In this document: piece after piece, positions 43,021 to 50,700 of the stretch
How the letters are laid out: each line of letters opens with the position of its first letter
How positions within the stretch are numbered: the first letter of the stretch is position 1
NCBI GenBank assembly: GCA_964346815.1
Contig: CAYFWF010000035.1
Location: forward strand, 45,973-109,972
DNA from: CAYFWF01 sp964346815
GTDB lineage: Bacteria; Acidobacteriota; Aminicenantia; Aminicenantales; Aminicenantaceae
Length of the DNA stretch: 64,000 bases
Direction: 5' to 3'
Translations under genes and position numbers: made by a program
The notes under the pieces: generated by a model
Database searches by the model: none
What the model was told of the DNA's origin: nothing
The model's input: the letters and a program-made list of their open reading frames with translations, nothing else

Positions 43021-44019
43021 ATGAGGGAATACCGGACACGCGCACGGTTAATCGCACTTTTTTTAATCCTTTCTTGTACAGCCTTCCATGTCGTCTGCAA
43101 AACGGACCAAAATGTCAGAGTGATCAAACTGGGACATGGATTGGATCCCTCTCATCCAGTACATAATGCCATGGAATTCTTAGCAGAGCGTGTGCTGACT
43201 GAGTCGGAGGGCAGGATGCGCATCGATATCTATCCCAGCGAACAGTTGGGATCGGAACGGGAATGTCTTGAGCTGCTCCAGATCGGAAGCCTGGGCATGA
43301 CCAAGGTTTCCTGCAGTGTGATCGAGGGCTTTGTGCCCGAAATGAGTGTATTAAGTCTGCCCTATGTTTTTCGAGATGAGGAACACCGCGTTGCTGTATT
43401 GGAAGGGGAATTGGGAAGAGAGCTGCTCCTTGCGGGAGAGAAATACTGGCTTCGCGGGCTCTGTTACTATGATGCTGGAACCAGGAGTTTCTACACCAAA
43501 GACCGCCCCATACTCAAGCCGTCTGACCTTGAAGGCCTCAAAATCCGGACCCAGGAAAGCCCAACATCGATGGAGATGGTCCAGGCTCTTGGGGGGTCAG
43601 CTACGCCCATCGCGTGGGGAGAATTGTATTCGGCTCTCCAGCAGGGGGTGGTGGATGGAGCGGAAAACAATCCACCGAGCTTCCACCTTTCCAGGCATTA
43701 CGAAGTCTGCAAGCACTATTCCCTCGATGAACACACCGGGGTCCCCGATGTTCTGGTTATCAGTACCCAGACCTGGGAGGATCTCTCACCCGGATTTCAA
43801 AAAATTCTTCAAAAAGCAGCTGAGGAATCTGAACAGCATCAAAAAACATTATGGAAGGAAGCGACGAGAAGAGCGCTGGAAGAGGTGCAGAAAGCGGGTG
43901 TAACAATATATTATCCGGATAAGACGCCTTTTACCGAAAAAGTCGAGATTATCTACGAAAAATACAAATCAGACTCTCGGATCTACAGCCTCATCCAAAG
44001 GATAAAGGAACTCGAATGA
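43021..44019 (+). CDS. TRAP transporter solute-binding protein (DctP family)
   Basis: 332 residues. A signal peptide (LIALFLILSCTAFHVVC) exports it, with Cys near 26 suggesting a lipoprotein. The DctP fold shows IKLGHGLDPSHPVHNAMEFLAE, the substrate carboxylate-binding Arg in GLKIRTQESPT (about 179), and DGAENNPPSFHLSRHYEVCKHYS near 218-240. The last stretch is typical of uronate and other sugar-acid binding members. The ATG immediately follows the kinase stop with zero gap. It delivers substrate to the DctQM genes that follow. Confidence 0.9.
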   Translation: MREYRTRARLIALFLILSCTAFHVVCKTDQNVRVIKLGHGLDPSHPVHNAMEFLAERVLTESEGRMRIDIYPSEQLGSERECLELLQIGSLGMTKVSCSVIEGFVPEMSVLSLPYVFRDEEHRVAVLEGELGRELLLAGEKYWLRGLCYYDAGTRSFYTKDRPILKPSDLEGLKIRTQESPTSMEMVQALGGSATPIAWGELYSALQQGVVDGAENNPPSFHLSRHYEVCKHYSLDEHTGVPDVLVISTQTWEDLSPGFQKILQKAAEESEQHQKTLWKEATRRALEEVQKAGVTIYYPDKTPFTEKVEIIYEKYKSDSRIYSLIQRIKELE

Positions 44020-44549
44020 TGCCTCACAGAGCAAAGGACAAAATCGACAGGACCTTGGCTGTAGCGCTCATGATCTTGATGGCTGCCAATGTGCTCAATG
44101 TTTTGTGGCAGGTTTTCACCCGGTTTGTCCTCAAGGATCCCAGCTCTTTTACTGAAGAACTGGCCCGCTATCTTTTGATCTGGGTGGGATTGCTGGGAGC
44201 AAGCTATGCAGCAGGTAAAAAGATGCATCTTGCTATCGACATCGTCCTGCAGACTCTGAGTAGAGGGCCGAGAAAATGGATCGAGATGCTCATCCAGGTA
44301 TTTATTTTCCTTTTTTCTCTCCTGGTGATGGTCATAGGGGGAATCAGGTTGGTCGCGATCACCTTGACGCTGAATCAAATTTCCGCAGCACTGCGGATCA
44401 AATTGGGCTATGTGTATCTGGCTCTTCCGTTGAGCGGATTATTGATTATGTTCTATGCGGCTCATTTTTTTGTAGAGAGGGTGCGAACACCTGCGGGTGA
44501 ATCAAAGAAGTTAGAAGTCGCTGCTGTGGAAGGCGCAGAGGGGATTTAG
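44016..44549 (+). CDS. TRAP transporter small permease (DctQ family)
   Basis: 177 residues with four membrane helices: about 14-34, 48-66, 88-110 and 128-150. The family motif NVLWQVFTRFVLKDPSSFTEELARYLLIWVGLLGASYA lies near 28-65. It overlaps the DctP stop (ATGA). The small subunit connects the binding protein to the large permease. A 28-residue acidic tail is of no known function. Confidence 0.9.
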   Translation: MMPHRAKDKIDRTLAVALMILMAANVLNVLWQVFTRFVLKDPSSFTEELARYLLIWVGLLGASYAAGKKMHLAIDIVLQTLSRGPRKWIEMLIQVFIFLFSLLVMVIGGIRLVAITLTLNQISAALRIKLGYVYLALPLSGLLIMFYAAHFFVERVRTPAGESKKLEVAAVEGAEGI

Positions 44550-44554
44550 CTCGA

Positions 44555-45853
44555 ATGGAACTCCTGCATGTTCTTGTCCTTGCCGGCAGTTTTGTGTTTC
44601 TGCTGCTCCTGGGAATTCCGATTTCTTTTTGCATCGGTATTGCCACGGTCTCTACGATGCTCATGAGCATCCAAGCAGGGCCGACTTTGACCACTGTGGC
44701 TCAGCGGATGGCCACTGGTTTAGATAGTTTCGCCCTCCTTGCCATTCCTTTTTTCATCCTTTCAGGCCAGTTGATGAACAGAGGCGGGATCGCCAGACGC
44801 CTGATCGATTTTGCCAAAGTACTGGTGGGCACATTTCCTGGTGGTCTGGCCTTTGTTCACATCATGGCGGCCATGCTTTTTGGATCGATCTCAGGTTCTG
44901 CTGTTGCCTCTTCGGCAGCCATCGGCGGTTTTATGATTCCCCAGATGAAAAGAGAGGGGTATGACCTCGACTACAGCGCAGCAGTGAACATCACATCGGC
45001 AACGACGGGGTTGATCATACCACCCAGCAATATTCTGATCGTCTATTCTTTGGCCAGCGGAGGAGTTTCCATCGGGGCCCTGTTCGTGGCGGGATATTTT
45101 CCCGGGATTCTCATCGGCCTCTCTCTCATGGCAGTCGCAGGTCTGATCGCTTATCGAAGGAATTATCCCACAGCGCAAAGAGCCACCTTCAAAATAGGGC
45201 TTCTCCGCTTTCTGGATGCCATCCCCAGCCTTTTCTTGATCATCCTGGTTATCGGAGGCATTGTGGCTGGCTATTTTACTGCAACAGAGGCCTCTGCCAT
45301 TGCGGTTTTATATACTTTCATCCTGTCGGTTTTAATCTACCGGGAGGTCAAATGGAAGGAAATTCCGAAAATCCTGGTAGATGCCTCCACCACTACCGCC
45401 ATTGTCATGCTGCTCATCGGAACCTCCATGGGGATGTCCTGGATCATGTCCTATGAGAACATTCCCCAAAATGTCAGCACAGCTCTTATGGCACTCTCAG
45501 ACAGCCGGATCATCATCCTTCTGATCATCAACCTGCTTCTTTTAATGGTAGGGACCTTCATGGATATGACTCCGGCGGTTTTGATCTTTACTCCAATTTT
45601 TTTGCCTGTGGTGATGCAGTTGGGCGTGAGTCCGATTCACTTCGGAATCATCATGGTTTTGAATCTGAGTATCGGATTGTGCACTCCGCCTGTGGGCAGC
45701 GTGCTGTTCATCGGCTGCGGGATTGCGGGAACGAGCATTTCGCGGGTCATCAGGCCTTTGCTGCCTCTTTTTGTCGCCATGCTCGTTTCCCTGCTCCTGG
45801 TGACTTTTATCCCCGAGATCAGCCTCTTCCTGCCCCGCTTCTTCGGCTACTAG
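44555..45853 (+). CDS. TRAP transporter large permease (DctM family)
   Basis: 432 residues, standard length, with about 12 membrane segments. Family motifs include GIPISFCIGIATVSTM, PFFILSGQLMNRGGIARRLIDFA, LFGSISGSAVASSAAIGGFMIPQMKREGYD and VGTFMDMTPAVLIFTPIFLPV. It imports the ligand with sodium in an elevator mechanism. Starts 5 bases after dctQ. With the kinase it forms a four-gene operon for a sugar acid, probably a uronate. Confidence 0.93.
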   Translation: MELLHVLVLAGSFVFLLLLGIPISFCIGIATVSTMLMSIQAGPTLTTVAQRMATGLDSFALLAIPFFILSGQLMNRGGIARRLIDFAKVLVGTFPGGLAFVHIMAAMLFGSISGSAVASSAAIGGFMIPQMKREGYDLDYSAAVNITSATTGLIIPPSNILIVYSLASGGVSIGALFVAGYFPGILIGLSLMAVAGLIAYRRNYPTAQRATFKIGLLRFLDAIPSLFLIILVIGGIVAGYFTATEASAIAVLYTFILSVLIYREVKWKEIPKILVDASTTTAIVMLLIGTSMGMSWIMSYENIPQNVSTALMALSDSRIIILLIINLLLLMVGTFMDMTPAVLIFTPIFLPVVMQLGVSPIHFGIIMVLNLSIGLCTPPVGSVLFIGCGIAGTSISRVIRPLLPLFVAMLVSLLLVTFIPEISLFLPRFFGY

Positions 45854-45939
45854 AGTGCGTCCATTAAGTACCACCCCTCGGCTTCATGCTATACTGAAGA
45901 TTGAGCACATAGATCAAGAGCCAAAAAAGGAGAAGATAC

Positions 45940-46317
45940 ATGCTCAATCAAATACTTTTGTACGTGGGCTCGGGAGTGATTTTTCTGTGGGGAGTCGGGC
46001 ACATTCTGTCCACACGTTCTGTGGTGAGGGATTTCGGGGAAATTTCCATCGATAACAAACGGATTATCACGATGACCTGGATTGCGGAGGGATTGACTTT
46101 GTGTTTTATAGGCGTGCTGGTCGCGCTTGTCACGATCTTCGGCGGACTGGAGAATGAGGTAACCCATCTTGTGGTTCGGGCTTCTGCGGTCATGCTGATA
46201 GTCACGGCCTTATTGAGTTCGGCAACCGGAGCGAGAACGGCAATCCTTCCCATGAAGCTCTGCCCCCGAATCAAAGCTGGGGTCGCTCTACTCTTCATTC
46301 TTGGTGCTGTTTTGTGA
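45940..46317 (+). CDS. Hypothetical four-helix membrane protein
   Basis: 125 residues with hydrophobic segments near 5-25, 43-66, 74-94 and 107-124. No family recognised. The ribosome-binding site AAAAGGAGAAG precedes ATG 45940. It follows the TRAP operon by 86 bases, with a small hairpin CTTCA/TGAAG between, so it may be transcribed separately. Confidence 0.6.
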   Translation: MLNQILLYVGSGVIFLWGVGHILSTRSVVRDFGEISIDNKRIITMTWIAEGLTLCFIGVLVALVTIFGGLENEVTHLVVRASAVMLIVTALLSSATGARTAILPMKLCPRIKAGVALLFILGAVL

Positions 46318-46352
46318 CTCGAGTGACAACTTCATGTGCGTTCCCTGGGAAC

Positions 46353-46760
46353 TTAAACAGTATCGTCCAGAAATTTTAAAAGCTCTGGGATGTCCATCTC
46401 CTGGTGTTTGCCGGGGGTGACGATCAATTGGACTGCACCATTGCCACTGAAGATTTTATAGATATCGCGCAGTTCCTCCAGGGACTGGAGGACGGTTTCA
46501 TTGTAAGAAGCCGAAGCATTGGTCGGAGAGGGTGTGTCGAGCTCTCCGTAATGTATGGCGATCGGACGGGGCGCATTCAGCCCGGCTATGTCGCTGCGGT
46601 CCATCCATTCCAGGATTCCAGGGATGCAGTGAGCAGGTGCATTGTAGCATCTTTTAAAATCACAGAAAAAGATAAATGACGTATCGCTTGCCATAACTGA
46701 TCCAGCGGTGATGACTGAACAATCACGGATAAATTTTCTCCTGGTGAGTTTTTTTGACAT
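46353..46760 (-). pseudogene. Truncated Tat-exported alpha/beta hydrolase (acetylxylan-esterase-like), internal deletion
   Basis: The 135-residue frame joins a Tat signal (KKLTRRKFIRDCSVITAGSV) directly to the last third of an esterase: CIPGILEWMDRSDIAGLNAPRPIAIHYGELDT carries the strand and Asp of the catalytic triad, and VTPGKHQEMDIPELLKFL the His. From family knowledge the middle, with the GxSxG nucleophile, should be about 200 residues longer. The nucleophile is absent, so it cannot be active. The joint (near FKRCYNAPAHC) is in frame. It is probably a deletion relic; a short-lived regulatory function cannot be excluded. Confidence 0.65.
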
Positions 46761-46861
46761 GGTTCATTCCCTTTAAGAGAATTGACCTTAAAAGGTCTGG
46801 TTGATGCTGGAATTTAATCACAAATGTTTTTGATTTGTCAAAACAGCCAATGAACTCAAAA

Positions 46862-46939
46862 TAGCTGGGCAGGATTCGAACCCCCAGCCTTCTGATTCGT
46901 GGTCAGAAGTGTGTCTCACTTTCTGACTCTCCCGCTGCT
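46862..46939 (-). pseudogene. Degenerate tRNA-like sequence (Arg-ACG-like anticodon arm)
   Basis: On the minus strand a T-arm-like GGTTCGAATCC is preceded by a 5-bp stem TCTGA/TCAGA enclosing the loop CCACGAA. The loop would give anticodon ACG, but base 33 is C where U is universal. A D-arm-like GCGGGAGAG lies upstream, yet 20 extra bases separate it from the anticodon arm. The 3' acceptor CCAGCTA has no partner TAGCTGG on the 5' side, and the T-stem has a mismatch. So it is a decayed tRNA or att-site remnant rather than a working gene. Confidence 0.45.
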
Positions 46940-46986
46940 GTTGCATCTTGGCCTCCTTTAAGCTCGCGAAAATGCTGTTTTAACGT

Positions 46987-47016
46987 TTGACATCGTATTT
47001 TTGGGTGTGGTATATG
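46987..47016 (+). promoter_or_regulatory. Probable promoter
   Basis: TTGACA at 46987-46992 and TATATG at 47011-47016 are 18 bases apart, 42 bases before the small membrane protein at 47058. Confidence 0.45.
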
Positions 47017-47057
47017 TTTTGTGGGGTTTCAGAACCGCTCTCAAAGGAGAACAGCCT

Positions 47058-47309
47058 ATGATTTGGTGGGTCTTTTTATTAGTAATTCTGACAGTTTTAT
47101 CCTATCTATCCGATATCGGCCTGATTACATTCATTCAGGATTTGAGGATTCCATTCTTGAATGCATCCTTGCTGAGCTTCCTGATGCTGCTTTGCATGCT
47201 GGGGCTTCTGGGACGCATGATGCAGAAGTCGAGAAAAGGAGAGAAAGAGACTCTCAAAGAAAGAATCGAACAGCTGGAGAGAGAAATATCAGTATTTAGA
47301 CAAGAATAG
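47058..47309 (+). CDS. Small membrane protein with coiled-coil tail
   Basis: 83 residues from ATG 47058, preceded by AAAGGAGAA; a longer frame from 47001 overlaps the promoter and is rejected. Two hydrophobic segments (about 2-20 and 34-52) are followed by a charged helical tail (KSRKGEKETLKERIEQLEREISVF) that is probably a coiled coil. No family recognised. It converges with the SSS transporter gene. Confidence 0.55.
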   Translation: MIWWVFLLVILTVLSYLSDIGLITFIQDLRIPFLNASLLSFLMLLCMLGLLGRMMQKSRKGEKETLKERIEQLEREISVFRQE

Positions 47310-47355
47310 AAATGACCCCAGAACTAATTTTCCGGGATTTCAGGTGAAATCCCCG

Positions 47356-49461
47356 CTATTTAATCGAGACCATCAACCAGAGCAGAAGGATGATTATTCC
47401 CACCAGTACCCAGATTCCCCCGAATCCCAAAATTTCCATCTTTCGGGGCCGCATAATTTCCCATTTTGATCCGGGCTTGATTTTATCTTTTTCGAATTTT
47501 TGGGGATGGGCATAAGAGTCCTGCAGAGCTTCCCTCTCTTCTTCTTCTGTTTTTTGTATAGGCGTATGCAATTTGGCATAGAATCTATCCAGATGCGATC
47601 TCGATTCAGGTTTTGTGACCAAGGAGATCGAAAAAAGCAGCACAAACGGAAAGAGGGCATCGAAGAAGAAGCGTGTAGCGACCAACTGCGATTTTTTGAA
47701 ACCAGAGAAGTCGATCCCAAACCAGCTCAATACCCACAGCTCGGCATGAAATCGTCCCAGACCAATCTTGGGTGATGCGGGATCTGCCGGGTCTGTCCGT
47801 GCCACTTGGTCGAAAAACACCCCTACAGGCAGGATAATGTGCTGCTTTTCGATGGATTGGCCGATAAATGCGGCTCTGCCCTTGTCCACATCCTCTCCCA
47901 GCGCGCTCGTTGTGTAGGTGATGACTTTTGGCTGAGTCTCCAGGAGGAAAGAGGGTTTGTATTTGGCCCAATCCAAGGTTTGAAAGAGGTTGGGGATGAC
48001 AGCATAGATCATCAGGCAGACGAGAACCTGGATGAACACGGCTGTCTTTGTCAGCCTGCGCCATATGAATCCCAACCAGATGGAGGCACCGAAAATAGCC
48101 GGTATGGAAATGATGTATTTGAACAGTTCCAAAAGGTTGTTAACAAAGAGAGCGACAGCAATCCCACCAAGGAGGGTAACGGCAATGGCGATCCGGCCGA
48201 TCCTCAAATAGTGTTTCTCGGATTTTCCGGGCCTGAAAGGTTCATAAAGGTTCTTGATAAACAGGGCCGAATAAGACACCGCACTGGCATCTAGGGTTGA
48301 CATGTTGGCAGCCAGGATCCCCACCAGCATCAGACCGATCGCTCCCGGAAAAAGCAGGTCTCTGGACATATGCCCCCATATCAAGTCAGGATCATTTATC
48401 ATCCCGGCATAGAGTCCGATGGCCAGCAGTCCGGCCAAAGCCCAGAAGATCATGATGAATCTCTTGAAAAACATCCCCCCGATCATGCCGAAGCGTGCGG
48501 TCATCTCATCCTTGGCTGATCCCGCAGTCTGCATTCCTGAGGCCACCGCGATGATGGAGACAAGATTGGCCAGAACCATGGCCAATATGGTGTACCATGC
48601 ATACTCACTCATGGTCACAGAACCGAAGAGCTCGAACATGTAATCGGGTACAGAAGCATGTAGACCGGAAAAGCCCCCCATCCTGCTCAGACCGATAGGT
48701 ATCAAGATCAGAGAGAAGGTGATGATCAAGAAACCTTGAATGGCATCTGTGATGGCCGCCGCCCTGAAGCCTCCCAGCATGGTGTAGATTCCTACGATGA
48801 GGGCATAAGCAAAATAGAAGAGGATAGGATTTGTGTGGGAAATGAAAGAATGAAGCTCACCCCGTTTGTTTTTCTCGTTTAGCTCGTCGTAACGGATCTG
48901 CTCTTCCGGGTCAAGCCCTTCATTTACACGTTCTCCAAGTCTCTGGTATTCACGGAATTCTTCGACGCTCATCCTCTCTTCAACCGACCATTCCTGCGGA
49001 GACTTGGGAGTCATGGCCATCATGGTCTTGGCTGCCACCATATATCCGATACCGCCTCCCAAGATGGACATCAAGAGGATAAAAACAGCATAACTCGCTC
49101 CTAAAGACTTGCTGTTGAATCGTTCTGTGAAGTAATCTCCGATGGTTGTCAGACGTATTCTTCGGAAGAGGAAAGTGGAAAACCAGTAAAAGGGCGTGAG
49201 GAACAGCACCAGGTACTGGATCCACATGCCGCCGATTCCTGTCCGGTAAATTTCACGGGATACGGCCACTGCCTGGTCAGCGTTGGTCGAGCAGCCGAAG
49301 TTGAGGAAAAATTGATAGAATTTACCCAGTTTGCGGCCTGCGAGAAAGAAATCTCCGGTGTCCTTTGTCCTTTTCCCCGCTCTTGTTCCGATCCAAAGAA
49401 TGATGATGATATAGAGGAGGATGATGCCTACATCGATGATGTTCAGGCCCCAGAGATGCAT
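47356..49461 (-). CDS. Sodium:solute symporter (SSS family), large
   Basis: 701 residues, long for the family, with about 13-14 membrane segments. The first helices read IDVGIILLYIIIILWIGTRAGKRTKDTGDFFLAGRKLGKF, and the core has NLVSIIAVASGMQTAGSAKDEMTARFGMI and ANMSTLDASAVSYSALFIKNLY. A soluble insertion near 160-205 (SPQEWSVEERMSVEEFREYQ) and another near 540-600 are unusual additions. SSS proteins import sugars, sialic acid or acids with sodium. No partner genes on its strand; neighbours suggest a sugar. GGAG lies about 10 bases before ATG. Confidence 0.85.
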   Translation of the reverse strand: MHLWGLNIIDVGIILLYIIIILWIGTRAGKRTKDTGDFFLAGRKLGKFYQFFLNFGCSTNADQAVAVSREIYRTGIGGMWIQYLVLFLTPFYWFSTFLFRRIRLTTIGDYFTERFNSKSLGASYAVFILLMSILGGGIGYMVAAKTMMAMTPKSPQEWSVEERMSVEEFREYQRLGERVNEGLDPEEQIRYDELNEKNKRGELHSFISHTNPILFYFAYALIVGIYTMLGGFRAAAITDAIQGFLIITFSLILIPIGLSRMGGFSGLHASVPDYMFELFGSVTMSEYAWYTILAMVLANLVSIIAVASGMQTAGSAKDEMTARFGMIGGMFFKRFIMIFWALAGLLAIGLYAGMINDPDLIWGHMSRDLLFPGAIGLMLVGILAANMSTLDASAVSYSALFIKNLYEPFRPGKSEKHYLRIGRIAIAVTLLGGIAVALFVNNLLELFKYIISIPAIFGASIWLGFIWRRLTKTAVFIQVLVCLMIYAVIPNLFQTLDWAKYKPSFLLETQPKVITYTTSALGEDVDKGRAAFIGQSIEKQHIILPVGVFFDQVARTDPADPASPKIGLGRFHAELWVLSWFGIDFSGFKKSQLVATRFFFDALFPFVLLFSISLVTKPESRSHLDRFYAKLHTPIQKTEEEEREALQDSYAHPQKFEKDKIKPGSKWEIMRPRKMEILGFGGIWVLVGIIILLLWLMVSIK

Positions 49462-49596
49462 CCGGTCAATGCTCCAATCCCTAGTTTTTTACTTCGTATT
49501 CGCCCTAAAGTCAATCAAAAACAGGGCCGAACCAAGAGCGATCCTGAACATGGTAGAAAAGCATCTTCTTAACTGTGATGCAGTAACAGCCAAGTA

Positions 49597-49791
49597 AGCT
49601 GGTTAGTCAGCCCGCGAATTTTCTCTTGCGGATCATTTGAAGGCCTCATTCATGTGTCATCGCGAGTGAAACGCGGCGATCCCTTATTAATTGAGATTGC
49701 TTCAGTCCATCAGGACTTCGCAATGACATGGAAAGAATCCCACGTTTCGCTTTCGATTCCTGTTCGCCTCCGGTTGGCTTCCTAACCAGCT
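49597..49791. repeat. 195-bp unit bounded by AGCTGGTTAG / CTAACCAGCT
   Basis: AGCTGGTTAG at 49597-49606 and its exact reverse complement at 49782-49791 enclose the palindromic repeat. This looks like a small non-autonomous element, or a pair of repeats flanking an insertion. Target duplications were not found by eye. Confidence 0.4.
49655..49728. repeat. Complete copy of dispersed palindromic repeat
   Basis: Left arm TGTCATCGCGAG (49655-49666) and right arm CTTCGCAATGACA (49716-49728) are near-perfect reverse complements. Between them are GCGGCGATC and GAGATTGCTTC. Sequences of this kind (TGTCATTGCGA…AGCAATCTC) recur in many bacterial genomes. Related arms are seen at 3439, 38535, 41874 and 56122. 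Confidence 0.65.
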
Positions 49792-49899
49792 CGCCTGGCT
49801 GTTTTCGCTCTTATCTCAGAAAGGAAATGCTCAAACAGTACAGAGAAGGCTTGGTTTTTCCATCGGGGTGTTATATAAAGGGGAATCGAGGAGGATGAG

Positions 49900-50667
49900 T
49901 TGAACGGATCGTTTTTGAACAAGCTGAAAAAAGGAGAATTGCTCCTGGGGACGATTCTCACGCTGCCATCTCCAGAGGTGGCGGAATTGTTGTCCTTGTC
50001 AGGTTTGGATTGGCTGTTCGTAGACATGGAACATACCCCCATCGATATACAGGATGTCCAGAGAATTCTTCAGGCTGTCGAAAAGGACTTCCCTTGTCTT
50101 ATAAGGGTACCCTCTATGGATGAGGCCTTGATCAAAAGGGTTCTGGACATTGGCCCTTCAGGGATTATTGTCCCCCATGTGAACACAGATCGAGAGGTGG
50201 AGAAAATTCTCCGTTGGTGCAAGTATCCACCGGATGGAACCCGGAGCACAGGAATTTCAAGGGCTCAGGGTTATGGATTCAATTTGCAGGACTATATGGC
50301 CAGTGCCAATGAAAATCTGGCAGTCATCCCTCAGGTGGAGCATGTGGATGCCGTTGAAGATATCGAATCGATCGTAAAGGTGCCTGGACTCTCGGCGGTT
50401 TTTGTCGGTCCCTATGATCTTTCCGGAAGCATCGGCAAGCTCGGCAAGGTGGAAGATCCGGAGGTCCAGGACATGATTACAAAAGTGAAGGAAGCATGTT
50501 CAGAAGCAGGTGTGGTGGGAGGAATATTCGGGAAGGATGCCGAGGCAGCGAGACGCTATCGAGATGTAGGATTTTCCCTGCTTGCAGTAGGGGTGGAAAC
50601 TTCTTTCCTGCTGGCTTCAGTTCAGGAGATGGTTCTCTCTCTGCACGGAGAGAATTCAATTTCATAA
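49900..50667 (+). CDS. HpcH/HpaI-family aldolase (2-dehydro-3-deoxyglucarate aldolase type)
   Basis: 255 residues from TTG 49900 with GAGGAGG 5 bases upstream; an ATG at 49895 is out of frame. TIM-barrel family marks: LDWLFVDMEHTPIDIQDVQ (about 37-55, metal-site context), IRVPSMDEALIKRVLDIGPSGIIVPHVNT (about 67-95), IPQVEHVDAVEDIESI (Glu metal ligand near 148) and AVFVGPYDLSGSIGKLG (about 167-183). Class II, divalent-metal aldolases of this family cleave 2-keto-3-deoxy acids to pyruvate and an aldehyde. It fits the end of a uronate or aldonate route. The exact substrate needs test. Confidence 0.88.
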   Translation: MNGSFLNKLKKGELLLGTILTLPSPEVAELLSLSGLDWLFVDMEHTPIDIQDVQRILQAVEKDFPCLIRVPSMDEALIKRVLDIGPSGIIVPHVNTDREVEKILRWCKYPPDGTRSTGISRAQGYGFNLQDYMASANENLAVIPQVEHVDAVEDIESIVKVPGLSAVFVGPYDLSGSIGKLGKVEDPEVQDMITKVKEACSEAGVVGGIFGKDAEAARRYRDVGFSLLAVGVETSFLLASVQEMVLSLHGENSIS

Positions 50668-50700
50668 CCTTGAGACAAAAAGAGAGGGTGCTCAATTTTA

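Larger units (their letters stand above)
49462..49899. other. 440-bp intergenic region containing a nested repeat element
   Basis: No gene is supported. A 195-bp unit bounded by a 10-bp inverted repeat (49597-49791) contains a copy of the dispersed TGTCAT palindrome (49655-49728). The right end carries GAGGAGG, the ribosome-binding site of the aldolase gene. Nothing else is assigned. Confidence 0.5.

Noticed and set aside
46862..46939. Functional tRNA-Arg or tRNA with long variable arm
   Set aside because: No acceptor-stem partner, wrong base 33, and extra bases between D and anticodon arms.
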